Assembly (NCBI GenBank): GCA_017935345.1
Contig: JAGBHU010000050.1
Coordinates: forward strand, 62,001 to 126,000
From: Coprococcus sp.
GTDB lineage: Bacteria; Bacillota; Clostridia; Lachnospirales; Lachnospiraceae
Length of the DNA stretch: 64,000 nt
Direction of reading: 5' to 3'
Shown one piece after another: positions 27,931-36,663 of this stretch (the stretch's first letter is position 1; every line of letters starts with the position of its first letter). The notes under the pieces are model-generated. The model was not told where the DNA came from, did no database searches, and was given only the letters and a program-made list of their open reading frames with translations. Made by a program: the position numbers and the translations under genes.

Positions 27931-29484
27931 ATGGAGCTTATAAAAAATAAGATTACAACCACGAATTTGAAAGCGTCAAAATATACACAATTTACCATAG
28001 ATGATGATTTCAATGTGCCTGATGCAAAATCAGATATTGACAAAATTATAGCAAGCAGTGGAAATGTTCTGCTGGAAAATATTGAAACGCTTGATAACAA
28101 GGTAAGAATATCAGGAGTTGTAGTGTTCAAAATGCTGTATCAGACTGTCGATGGTTCGGTGGTACTTGAGAACTACGAGGGGGATATTCCTTTTGAAGAG
28201 GCTGTCAATGTAGACGGTATTATGGCGGGAGATAAGGTTGATGTAAGCTGTAATCTGGAGGATTTGTATGTAACAATGATAAACTCCAGAAAGTTTGAAG
28301 TGCGTGGTCTGATAGGACTTAAGCTATGGGCATGCACGCAGGTGTCCGCCGAGGGTGCAACCGGTATTATGAACGGTTCAGGTATTGAGTGCTTAAACCA
28401 AAAGCTGCCATTTACAAATAATATTGTCAGTATCAAGGATATTTTCAAGGTTCGTGAGGATGTGGAAATCCCGGCAGGAAAACCAAATATAGGCCGATTG
28501 ATATGGGAGCAGGTAACTTTTAACGGAATAGAGACCAGAACGGTGGATGACGGGGTACATATCAGCGGTAAAATGGAGCTGTTTGCAATATATAAGCCGG
28601 AAGAAGAAATGGTACCGATTCAGTATGTCAGCAGTGTAAAGGATTTTGAAGGTATCATTTCGTGTGATGATGTCAGCGAAGACATGATACTGGATGATAC
28701 GGTTACGGTAGGGAAAGGAACCGTATCCGTAAAACCGGATGCAGACGGAGAGGATAGGGTTATTCAGGTTGAATATAATCTGAATATGGATATGAAGATT
28801 TATGAGGATATGGAACTTTCCGTAATAAGTGACATGTACTCACCGTCGGCAGAGATAGAAATGGAAACGGAGCAGTTTGATTATGAAAATCTGCTGATAC
28901 GAAATAATGCAAAAACCAAGATTACTCATAAAGAGCAGATTAAGAGCAGTCAGCCACAGATTTTGCAGATTGTACATATTTCGGGAAGTGTTGATATTGA
29001 TGATGTGAAGCTGATGGAGGATGCCATTTCAGTAGACGGTGCAGTCAAAGCAATGGTGCTGTATGTGTCCTCAGATGACAGCCGCCCTGTAGGGCAGCTT
29101 GAAGCAGTTATCCCATTTTCGTATAAGGTTGAGTCTACACCGCTTTCTGAGCAGGATTCCGTGCGGATTACTCCGTCACTGGACCAGATATCGGCAAATA
29201 TGCTGGGTAGTGACGAGGTGGAAATAAAGGCTGTTATTAATATGAGCATCACGGTATTTGCAAGAAAAAAAGTAAATCTGATTACGGATATCAATCTTGC
29301 GCCGATAGATATGGAACAAAAGGCTGCCATGCCGGGTATCGTAGGCTATGTGGTAAAGGACGGAGACAGCATCTGGTCAATAGCCAAAAAGTATTACTCC
29401 AGTCTTGATTCCATACGAAAAATCAATGATCTGGCAACGGATGACATTATGCCGGGTGACAGGCTGGTGATAGTAAAGGATTAG
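27931..29484 (+). CDS. sipL: SipL-like SPOCS (DUF3794) and LysM protein, spore coat morphogenesis
   Basis: A 517-residue cytoplasmic protein. It begins MELIKNKI and contains repeated SPOCS/DUF3794 segments: ~1-140 (FNVPDAKSDIDKIIASSG...RISGVVVFKMLY), ~155-290, and ~320-450. A LysM domain ends it (YVVKDGDSIWSIAKKYY...IMPGDRLVIVK, ~468-515). This is the architecture and length of Clostridioides difficile SipL, which binds the coat ATPase SpoIVA through its LysM domain and recruits the coat around the forespore. RBS GGGGGAAAGG upstream. It supports a spore-forming ancestry; no other sporulation gene is in the window. Confidence 0.85.
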   Translation: MELIKNKITTTNLKASKYTQFTIDDDFNVPDAKSDIDKIIASSGNVLLENIETLDNKVRISGVVVFKMLYQTVDGSVVLENYEGDIPFEEAVNVDGIMAGDKVDVSCNLEDLYVTMINSRKFEVRGLIGLKLWACTQVSAEGATGIMNGSGIECLNQKLPFTNNIVSIKDIFKVREDVEIPAGKPNIGRLIWEQVTFNGIETRTVDDGVHISGKMELFAIYKPEEEMVPIQYVSSVKDFEGIISCDDVSEDMILDDTVTVGKGTVSVKPDADGEDRVIQVEYNLNMDMKIYEDMELSVISDMYSPSAEIEMETEQFDYENLLIRNNAKTKITHKEQIKSSQPQILQIVHISGSVDIDDVKLMEDAISVDGAVKAMVLYVSSDDSRPVGQLEAVIPFSYKVESTPLSEQDSVRITPSLDQISANMLGSDEVEIKAVINMSITVFARKKVNLITDINLAPIDMEQKAAMPGIVGYVVKDGDSIWSIAKKYYSSLDSIRKINDLATDDIMPGDRLVIVKD

Positions 29485-29516
29485 AAAACTGTATACCGGG
29501 ATGATGTAAGAGCAGC

Positions 29517-29545
29517 GGCACTCCTATACAGGGAGTGCCTTTTTA
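29517..29545 (+). terminator. Rho-independent terminator after sipL
   Basis: GGCACTCC and GGAGTGCC, 8-bp perfect stem, 7-base loop, then TTTTTAT. Confidence 0.88.
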
Positions 29546-29586
29546 TGATTTCGGAGATTTTTTGAAAGATTTATATCATGCTGTTA

Positions 29587-29615
29587 TTGAAAAGAATGAG
29601 TTTGTTTGTTATTAT
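29587..29615 (+). promoter_or_regulatory. Putative promoter of the hybrid kinase gene
   Basis: TTGAAA (29587-29592), 17-base spacer, TATTAT (29610-29615). Confidence 0.5.
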
Positions 29616-29691
29616 ATATAAAAAGACAGATTGCCGTCGGATATATTAAAAAAGGATAAAAATTTTTGAAACGATTGCGGAGGAAAATGAA

Positions 29692-32250
29692 ATGCAGAAG
29701 AAAAATAAGATTACACACTTTTTGATAGGCAGCCTGATAGCTGTCTGTATTTTGTGTATTGGCGTTTTTTCTGCCCTTACAGTTTACATGACCAGGCAGA
29801 ATGAAAAAACCATTAATCATGTGGGCAGTATTTACATGGCCAGTATAAATGAGCGGATATCCAAGCATTTTTCGACAATGGTTGACTTAAGGCTGTCCCA
29901 GCTCAATACGCTGGTGGATACGATACCGATAAGCCGTGATAAGGATAGTGAGGAACTGAGGGAATGGCTTGAATACAGTGCGCAAATTCGAGGCTTTGAA
30001 TCGCTTGCATACTATTTTGAGGACGGAAGTTATGAAACGATTTATGGTGAACAGGTAGAGGCAATTGATGCCGATTTGTTTATGCAGTCGATGAAGGTTG
30101 GGGAGAGAAAGGTCTCTGTGGGTGTTAATGCAGAGGGAGAAAGGTCCGCTGTAATAGGCGTTCCATATGAAGTGAAAATGGAGGATGGCAGGAGATGTAT
30201 TGCCATGGTAGGAAAAATGCCCCTTGACTATATCAGTGAGACACTTTCTCTTGATGATAACGATGCATTGGTGTACTCCTTTGTCATACGACGGGATGGA
30301 AGCTTTGTTGTCCGCAGCGGTGCCCAGAGGGAAACCTATTTTGACCGCGTCAGGGCGCTCTATGAAGAAGTGGAAGGAATGGAAATAGAGGAGTACATTG
30401 CGGAGTTGCAGGAGGCTATGGCGAATAAAGAGGACTTCTCTGCCATGTTTAAAATGGATGGAGAACGCCGTCAGATGTATTGCTCCAGTTTGCCTGTATC
30501 GGAGTGGTATCTGTTAACGTTTATGCCTTATGGAACGCTGAATGAGGCGGTGGAGACACAGGGAAAACAGTTGCTTTTGGTATTTATGGGAAGCTGTATT
30601 GCTATTTTGCTGCTGGTATTTATCATATTCCTGAAATATTTTAGTATGAACAGGGAACAGATAAGAGAGCTTGAGGAGGTCAAGCAAATGGCTGAGAAAG
30701 CAAGCAGATCAAAGAGCGAATTTCTCTCTAACATGAGTCATGATATCCGTACGCCGATGAATGCCATTGTGGGTATGACGTCAATCGCTTTGGCGAATAT
30801 CAATAACACGGAACGGGTGCAGGACTGCCTGAAAAAGATTGTTTTATCCAGTAAGCATCTGTTAGGGCTGATTAATGACGTGCTGGATATGTCCAAGATT
30901 GAAAGCGGTAAAATGAACCTGAACGTAGAATTGATTTCCCTACGGGAGGTTATGGACAGTATCGTCACCATTGTACAGCCACAGATTAAGGCAAAACGAC
31001 AAAAGTTTAATGTACTGATTTATGATATCATATCTGAAAACGTAATATGCGATGGCGTACGTCTGAATCAGATATTGCTGAATGTATTGTCTAATGCAAT
31101 AAAATATACACCGGAAGAGGGAAAGATAGAAGTATCCCTGCATGAGCAGCAATCGCCGAAGGGAGACGACTATGTCCGTATTCTGTTACAGGTAAAAGAT
31201 AATGGTATCGGGATGTCTGAGGAATTCCAGCAGCATATATTTGATGCCTTTACGCGTGATGATAATAAGCGGGTTCATAAGACAGAAGGAACCGGTTTAG
31301 GAATGGCTATTACAAAATATATTGTAGATGCCATGCATGGTGAGATTACGGTAGAGAGTACACAGGGTGGCGGCACTACCTTCTTCGTGACCTTGGATTT
31401 CAAACGGGCAGACGAACAGGAGCAGGACATGATTCTTCCTGATTTCAATATGCTGGTGGTTGACGACGACGAACAGCTTTGCGAGAGTACGACGGCTTCC
31501 CTGAAATCGATTGGTATTCACGCAGAGTGGACATTGGATGGCGAGAGTGCTGTTCAAATCGTGAAACAGCATCATGCCGTACATAATGACTACCATATTA
31601 TTCTTTTGGACTGGAAGCTTCCGGGAATGGATGGAATTAAAACCGCCAAGGAGCTGAGAAAACAGTTGGGCGATGATGTGCCGATTCTGCTGATTTCTGC
31701 CTATGATTGTAGTGAGATTGAGGATGAAGCCCGGGCGGCGGGTGTCAACGGATTTTTGTCCAAGCCGCTCTTTAGGTCTACTTTATATTATGGACTGAAG
31801 CCTTTTACGGAGTCTTCCGTTGAATCATCTGTAGAGGAGAAGGTTCGTGTGGATTTCTCCGACAAACGGATTCTGTTGGCAGAAGATAATGAATTGAACT
31901 GGGAGATTGCCAGAGAGTTGCTTCAGGAGCTTGGATTGAAGCTGGATTGGGCGGAAAACGGGCAGGCTTGTATAGATATGTTCAGCCAGTCTCCGATAGG
32001 CTATTACGATGCTGTATTGATGGATATTCGTATGCCTGTCAAGGATGGTTATGAAGCTGCCGACATCATTCGTAGTATGGACCGTTCCGATGCTTCTCTT
32101 CCGATTATTGCCATGACGGCAGATGCATTTTATGAGGATATTCAGGAATGTCTGAATCATGGCATGAATGCACATGTGGCGAAGCCTATTGATATTAAGG
32201 AGATTTCCCGTATCTTAAATAAATGCTTTAGCAGTCGGGAGATATCGTAA
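29692..32250 (+). CDS. Hybrid sensor histidine kinase with two receiver domains
   Basis: An 852-residue membrane protein. TM1 ~13-35; extracellular sensor ~36-300, probably Cache-like; TM2 ~303-320; coiled-coil linker; HisKA with SNMSHDIRTPMNAIVG; ATPase domain with NVLSNAIKYTPEEG, DNGIGM and GTGLGMAI; receiver 1 ~575-700 (VVDDDEQ, LLDWKLPGMDG); receiver 2 ~722-845 (LLAEDNELN, LMDIRMPVKDG, AKPID). Both receivers keep the acidic pair, the Asp acceptor and the Lys. No output domain or response regulator gene adjoins. The hydrogenase operon starts 49 bases downstream with no terminator visible, so read-through is possible. RBS GGAGG upstream. Confidence 0.9.
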   Translation: MQKKNKITHFLIGSLIAVCILCIGVFSALTVYMTRQNEKTINHVGSIYMASINERISKHFSTMVDLRLSQLNTLVDTIPISRDKDSEELREWLEYSAQIRGFESLAYYFEDGSYETIYGEQVEAIDADLFMQSMKVGERKVSVGVNAEGERSAVIGVPYEVKMEDGRRCIAMVGKMPLDYISETLSLDDNDALVYSFVIRRDGSFVVRSGAQRETYFDRVRALYEEVEGMEIEEYIAELQEAMANKEDFSAMFKMDGERRQMYCSSLPVSEWYLLTFMPYGTLNEAVETQGKQLLLVFMGSCIAILLLVFIIFLKYFSMNREQIRELEEVKQMAEKASRSKSEFLSNMSHDIRTPMNAIVGMTSIALANINNTERVQDCLKKIVLSSKHLLGLINDVLDMSKIESGKMNLNVELISLREVMDSIVTIVQPQIKAKRQKFNVLIYDIISENVICDGVRLNQILLNVLSNAIKYTPEEGKIEVSLHEQQSPKGDDYVRILLQVKDNGIGMSEEFQQHIFDAFTRDDNKRVHKTEGTGLGMAITKYIVDAMHGEITVESTQGGGTTFFVTLDFKRADEQEQDMILPDFNMLVVDDDEQLCESTTASLKSIGIHAEWTLDGESAVQIVKQHHAVHNDYHIILLDWKLPGMDGIKTAKELRKQLGDDVPILLISAYDCSEIEDEARAAGVNGFLSKPLFRSTLYYGLKPFTESSVESSVEEKVRVDFSDKRILLAEDNELNWEIARELLQELGLKLDWAENGQACIDMFSQSPIGYYDAVLMDIRMPVKDGYEAADIIRSMDRSDASLPIIAMTADAFYEDIQECLNHGMNAHVAKPIDIKEISRILNKCFSSREIS

Positions 32251-32299
32251 TAGAAAATATGCTGGCTTATAAGACAGATTTTTCAAGGAGGGACAATCA

Positions 32300-32776
32300 A
32301 TGCTGGAACAATCATATTATGAGAAGGCAGATGAAATAGTGGCGCAGTATGGTGACGAGGCGCGATTTTTGATTCCGATTATACAGGATATACAGAGCTG
32401 TTACAGGTATTTGCCACCGGAGCTGCTGTCGTATGTGGCGAAAAAGCTTCATATAAATGAGGCAAAGGCTTATAGTGTCGCTACGTTTTATGAGAATTTT
32501 TCTTTTGATGCAAAAGGAAAATACATATTAAGGGTGTGTGACGGAACGGCATGTCATGTGCGTAAGTCGATGGCAATACTTGACCAGCTCTATAAAGAGA
32601 CGGGACTTTCAAAAGAGAAGCATACGACTGACGATATGCTGTTTACGCTTGAGACCGTATCCTGTCTTGGAGCGTGTGGTCTGGCACCTGTTATGACGGT
32701 AAATGATGTGGTTTATCCATCCATGACACCTGAAAAAGTGACAGAACTGATAAAGAAACTGAAAGAGGAGGGCTAA
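32300..32776 (+). CDS. hydC: NuoE-like [2Fe-2S] subunit of NADH-linked [FeFe] hydrogenase (HydC)
   Basis: A 158-residue thioredoxin-fold ferredoxin. The four cluster Cys are in CDGTACH and CLGACGLAP, the CX4-5C...CX3C pattern of NuoE/HydC. An N-terminal helical region precedes them. It passes electrons to or from the NuoF-like flavoprotein encoded 3 bases downstream. RBS AAGGAGGG. Gene order hydC-hydB-hydA matches electron-bifurcating hydrogenases of anaerobic Firmicutes, which evolve H2 from NADH plus reduced ferredoxin. Confidence 0.92.
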   Translation: MLEQSYYEKADEIVAQYGDEARFLIPIIQDIQSCYRYLPPELLSYVAKKLHINEAKAYSVATFYENFSFDAKGKYILRVCDGTACHVRKSMAILDQLYKETGLSKEKHTTDDMLFTLETVSCLGACGLAPVMTVNDVVYPSMTPEKVTELIKKLKEEG

Positions 32777-32779
32777 CGC

Positions 32780-34834
32780 ATGAAAATAGATAGTATGGAA
32801 GCGCTAGAGACAGCCAGAGAAAATGCAGTTTCAAATATAAAGGCAGATACACATCGTATACTTGTGTGTGCAGGAACAGGATGTATAGCTGGCGGTTCAG
32901 AGAAAATATATGACAAACTCAAGAAGATGGCGGACGAAGCAGAAGGCGTAACCGTTGAAATGATAGTAGAGGCAACAGGTGAATTTCATCCTGAGAGTGT
33001 AAATCGGGACAGTACAGCTTCCTCCGGTTCGGATATTGTTTCTACTGACGGTGAAACGATTATAACTGCCATCAATGGAGATTTTATGGAAAAAGAAGCT
33101 GCTGCTTCGGAGATGAAAGAGGAAACCGATAAGACTTCAAAGGTAACAACGGTTAAAGGCAGGGTAGGTGTAAAGAAAAGCGGCTGTCATGGATTTTGTG
33201 AAATGGGTCCGCTTGTACGGATAGAGCCATATAACTATATCTATATTAAGGTAAGGGAAGAGGATTGTGAGGAGATTTTTAACGAGACAATCCTTCATGG
33301 CAGACCGGTAGAAAGACTGATGTATCAAAAGGACGGTGTGCTTTACAGGCAGCAGGAGGAAATTCCTTTCTATGCAAAACAGACCAGACTTGTACTGAAA
33401 AACTGTGGTCATATCAATGCAGAGGATATCAATGAATATCTTGCAGTAGGCGGATATCAGGCACTTGAGAAGGTGCTTTCTTCCATGACACCCGATGAAG
33501 TTATTAATGTGATTAGTGACTCCAATCTTCGTGGACGTGGCGGCGGTGGTTTCCCTACAGGCTACAAGTGGAAGCAGGTGGCACGTCAGGAGGAGAAAAT
33601 ACGTTATGTCGTATGTAATGGTGACGAAGGTGACCCCGGTGCATTTATGGATAGAAGCGTTATGGAGGGGGATCCCCATAAAATGCTGGAGGGCATGATT
33701 ATAGCGGCATTTGCGGTAGGTGCGCAGGAAGGATATATATATGTCCGTGCAGAATATCCGCTTGCCATAAAGCGTCTTAAGATTGCCATTGCCCAGGCTG
33801 AAGAAGCCGGTTTCCTTGGCGACCATATTCTTGGAACGGACTTTAGCTTCAGAATACATATTAATCGTGGCGCAGGTGCATTTGTATGCGGTGAGGGCAG
33901 TGCGCTGACAGCATCCATAGAAGGACAGCGTGGTATGCCTAGAACGAAGCCGCCCAGAACAGTAGAGCAGGGATTATTTGCAAAGCCTACGGTATTGAAT
34001 AATGTGGAAACGTATGCAAATATTTCCATGATTATTTTAAATGGTGCCGATTGGTACAAGTCCATAGGACCTGAGAAGAGTCCGGGAACGAAGGCATTTG
34101 CACTTACGGGAAGTGTAAAGAATACAGGACTGATTGAAGTACCTATGGGAACGACACTTCGAGAAATCGTTTACGAAATCGGCGGTGGACTAAAGAATGA
34201 TGCCGAGCTGAAGGCTGTCCAAATCGGCGGGCCGTCAGGCGGATGTCTGATTACAAGTGACCTTGATGTCAGTTTGGATTTTGACTCACTGAAGAGTCTT
34301 GGTGCCATGATTGGTTCAGGTGGTCTTGTTGTTATGGACGAGAATACCTGTATGGTTGAGGTCGCAAGATTTTTTATGAACTTTACCCAAAACGAAAGCT
34401 GCGGCAAATGTGTACCATGTCGTGAGGGTACAAAACGTATGCTTGAAACGCTGGAGCGAATCGTTGCAGGAAACGGTAAGCCGGAGGATTTGGATTTGCT
34501 TCAGGAGCTGGGGGAGGCGATTACAGATACCGCTCTTTGCGGACTTGGCAAGAGTGCCGCTCTTCCTGTTCTGAGTACCTTAAAAAATTTCCGTGAGGAG
34601 TATCTTGAGCATGTCGTAGAGAAACGCTGTAAGACGGGAACCTGTAAGGCACTTGTCCGCTACAAAATAGATGCCGGGAAGTGTAAGGGCTGTTCCAAGT
34701 GTGCAAGAAACTGCCCTGTCAATGCGATTTCCGGCGAGATAAAGAAACCATTTGTTATTGATACTACGAAATGTATTAAGTGTGGAGCCTGTATCGATAA
34801 TTGTGCATTTGGTGCCGTATATACAGAGAATTAA
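32780..34834 (+). CDS. hydB: NuoF-like flavoprotein subunit of NADH-linked [FeFe] hydrogenase (HydB)
   Basis: A 684-residue subunit. Residues ~25-160 are a thioredoxin-like [2Fe-2S] domain (CAGTGCIAGGS...SGCHGFCEMGP) that is split by ~60 extra Ser/Thr/Glu-rich residues (see findings). Then the FMN/NADH-binding core: LRGRGGGGFPTGYKW, CNGDEGDPGAFMDR, GAGAFVCGEGSAL. A [4Fe-4S] site is ESCGKCVPCREG. The C terminus adds two ferredoxin clusters (CKGCSKCARNCP, CIKCGACIDNC). This is HydB of the HydABC complex, which holds the NAD(H) and flavin site. RBS GAGGAGGG. It lies 3 bases after hydC and 14 bases before hydA. Confidence 0.94.
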   Translation: MKIDSMEALETARENAVSNIKADTHRILVCAGTGCIAGGSEKIYDKLKKMADEAEGVTVEMIVEATGEFHPESVNRDSTASSGSDIVSTDGETIITAINGDFMEKEAAASEMKEETDKTSKVTTVKGRVGVKKSGCHGFCEMGPLVRIEPYNYIYIKVREEDCEEIFNETILHGRPVERLMYQKDGVLYRQQEEIPFYAKQTRLVLKNCGHINAEDINEYLAVGGYQALEKVLSSMTPDEVINVISDSNLRGRGGGGFPTGYKWKQVARQEEKIRYVVCNGDEGDPGAFMDRSVMEGDPHKMLEGMIIAAFAVGAQEGYIYVRAEYPLAIKRLKIAIAQAEEAGFLGDHILGTDFSFRIHINRGAGAFVCGEGSALTASIEGQRGMPRTKPPRTVEQGLFAKPTVLNNVETYANISMIILNGADWYKSIGPEKSPGTKAFALTGSVKNTGLIEVPMGTTLREIVYEIGGGLKNDAELKAVQIGGPSGGCLITSDLDVSLDFDSLKSLGAMIGSGGLVVMDENTCMVEVARFFMNFTQNESCGKCVPCREGTKRMLETLERIVAGNGKPEDLDLLQELGEAITDTALCGLGKSAALPVLSTLKNFREEYLEHVVEKRCKTGTCKALVRYKIDAGKCKGCSKCARNCPVNAISGEIKKPFVIDTTKCIKCGACIDNCAFGAVYTEN

Positions 34835-34848
34835 GGAGGAAGTACATA

Positions 34849-36534
34849 ATGGATTATATAACGATTGATTCAAAAAAAGTGCCTATAGAGGGTGAAAAAA
34901 ATGTACTGTCTCTTATTCGTAAGGCAGGTATCGAAATTCCTACCTTCTGTTATCATTCGGAGTTATCTATCTATGGAGCTTGTCGTATGTGCGTCGTTGA
35001 AGATGACAGGGGAAAGATATTTGCATCCTGTTCAGAACAGCCACGTCCGGGCATGGTCATTTATACAAATACAAAGCGCGTGCAGCGATACAGAAAACTG
35101 ATTATAGAGCTGCTGCTTTCTTCTCATTGCAGAGATTGCACCACATGCCAGAAGAACGGAATGTGTAATTTGCAGTCACTTGCCTACAAGGTAGGTGTAC
35201 ATGCAGTCCGTTTTTTAAATCATAGAAAAGAAGAGCCGATAGATATGAGTTCGCCTTCCATCGTAAGGGACCCTAACAAATGTATTCTCTGTGGTGACTG
35301 TGTCCGTACCTGTGACGAGATACAGGGGGTAGGCGTTCTTGATTTTGCCTTCCGTGGTTCTAAAATGAAGGTACAGCCGGCATTTAACAAGCCGATTGGT
35401 GAGACGGATTGTGTAGGCTGTGGACAATGTGCATCCGTATGTCCTACGGCAGCCATCTCGATTCGGACAAATGTTACCGATATTTGGGATGCCATTGAAG
35501 ACCCTGATATCAGGGTAGTAGCACAGATTGCCCCTGCTGTCAGAGTTGCGGTAGGTGATGCTTTCGGTATACCAAAGGGAGAAAACAGCTTTGGAAAATT
35601 GGTAGCGGCACTTCGTATTATGGGCTTTGATATGGTATTTGACACAAGCTTTGGAGCTGATCTTACCGTTATGGAGGAATCAAAGGAGCTGGTGGAGCGG
35701 ATAAAAAGCGGAGAGAAGCTTCCGTTATTCACATCCTGCTGTCCGGGCTGGGTGAAGTTCTGCGAGAACAGATATCCTGAATTTGTCAATAATCTGTCTA
35801 CCTGCAGAAGTCCGCAGGGTATGTTTTCAGCGGTAATAAAGGATTATTTTGCCGATATGGATGCCAAAGACGGCAAAAAGACAATGGTCGTTTCCATAAT
35901 GCCTTGTACGGCAAAGAAATCAGAGATATTAAGACCTGACAATTATACAGACGGCAGACAGGATACGGATTTTGTTCTTACCACGACGGAGGTTATCCGT
36001 ATGATAAAGCAGATGGGACTGCAATTTGCCGAATTGGAAAATGAGTCAGCCGATGCGCCATTTTCCGTTTCATCAGGCGGAGGAAAAATATTTGGTACAA
36101 CAGGTGGTGTTACCGAGGCTGTTTTGAGAAGGCTTGCCAATGATAAAACGTACAATACCATTCGCGAAATAAGCTATTCGGGTGTTCGCGGTTTTGAAGG
36201 CACAAAGGAAGCTTCCGTTATGCTGGGCGACAGAGAAGTGAAAATCGCGGTGGTTCACGGTCTTGCAAATGCCGGAAGGCTTCTTGATAAGATAAAATCA
36301 GGCGAAGTGTCATATGACTTTGTTGAGGTTATGGCTTGCCGTCGCGGATGTATCATGGGTGGTGGACAGCCAAGTGGCGGTGCCCGTACAAGAGTAAGCC
36401 GTATGGAGGGTATTTACAAAGTGGATACAACATCAAATGTACGCTACTCTGATGAGAATCCGGCAGTAAAGCAGCTTTATGACAATTTCCTTACCGGCAG
36501 GGAGCATAAGCTGTTGCATAGGAATTTATCATAG
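34849..36534 (+). CDS. hydA: [FeFe] hydrogenase catalytic subunit (HydA)
   Basis: A 561-residue enzyme interconverting H+ and H2. In order: N-terminal [2Fe-2S] domain (CYHSELSIYGACRMC); His-ligated [4Fe-4S] (HCRDCTTCQKNGMC); two ferredoxin clusters (CILCGDCVRTC, CVGCGQCASVCP); H-cluster motifs L1 TSCCPGW (~295-301), L2 MPCTAKKSE (~351-359), L3 MACRRGCIMGGGQP (~495-508). All cluster ligands are present. The ATG at 34849 has TTAAGGAGGAAG upstream; the open frame before it lies within hydB. Maturases HydEFG are not in the window. A terminator follows. Confidence 0.96.
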   Translation: MDYITIDSKKVPIEGEKNVLSLIRKAGIEIPTFCYHSELSIYGACRMCVVEDDRGKIFASCSEQPRPGMVIYTNTKRVQRYRKLIIELLLSSHCRDCTTCQKNGMCNLQSLAYKVGVHAVRFLNHRKEEPIDMSSPSIVRDPNKCILCGDCVRTCDEIQGVGVLDFAFRGSKMKVQPAFNKPIGETDCVGCGQCASVCPTAAISIRTNVTDIWDAIEDPDIRVVAQIAPAVRVAVGDAFGIPKGENSFGKLVAALRIMGFDMVFDTSFGADLTVMEESKELVERIKSGEKLPLFTSCCPGWVKFCENRYPEFVNNLSTCRSPQGMFSAVIKDYFADMDAKDGKKTMVVSIMPCTAKKSEILRPDNYTDGRQDTDFVLTTTEVIRMIKQMGLQFAELENESADAPFSVSSGGGKIFGTTGGVTEAVLRRLANDKTYNTIREISYSGVRGFEGTKEASVMLGDREVKIAVVHGLANAGRLLDKIKSGEVSYDFVEVMACRRGCIMGGGQPSGGARTRVSRMEGIYKVDTTSNVRYSDENPAVKQLYDNFLTGREHKLLHRNLS

Positions 36535-36548
36535 AAAAGGATAAAAAA

Positions 36549-36605
36549 GGGACTGTTTTAAACGGAAAACCAAATGTTGGATAGTTTAAAACAGTCCCCT
36601 TTTTA
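36549..36605. terminator. Bidirectional terminator between hydA and the convergent P-ATPase gene
   Basis: GGGACTGTTTTAAAC and GTTTAAAACAGTCCC form a perfect 15-bp stem flanked by A-rich and T-rich tracts, so it can stop transcription from both sides. Confidence 0.9.
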
Positions 36606-36663
36606 TGTTATTACAGCAGGATAATTATTTTACGGTTATTCTGTATCTCTTATCAATATCATA

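Noticed and set aside
33137..34065. Two long minus-strand open frames opposite hydB
   Set aside because: Both are shadows of hydB; the translated sequences show no domain and lack ribosome sites.
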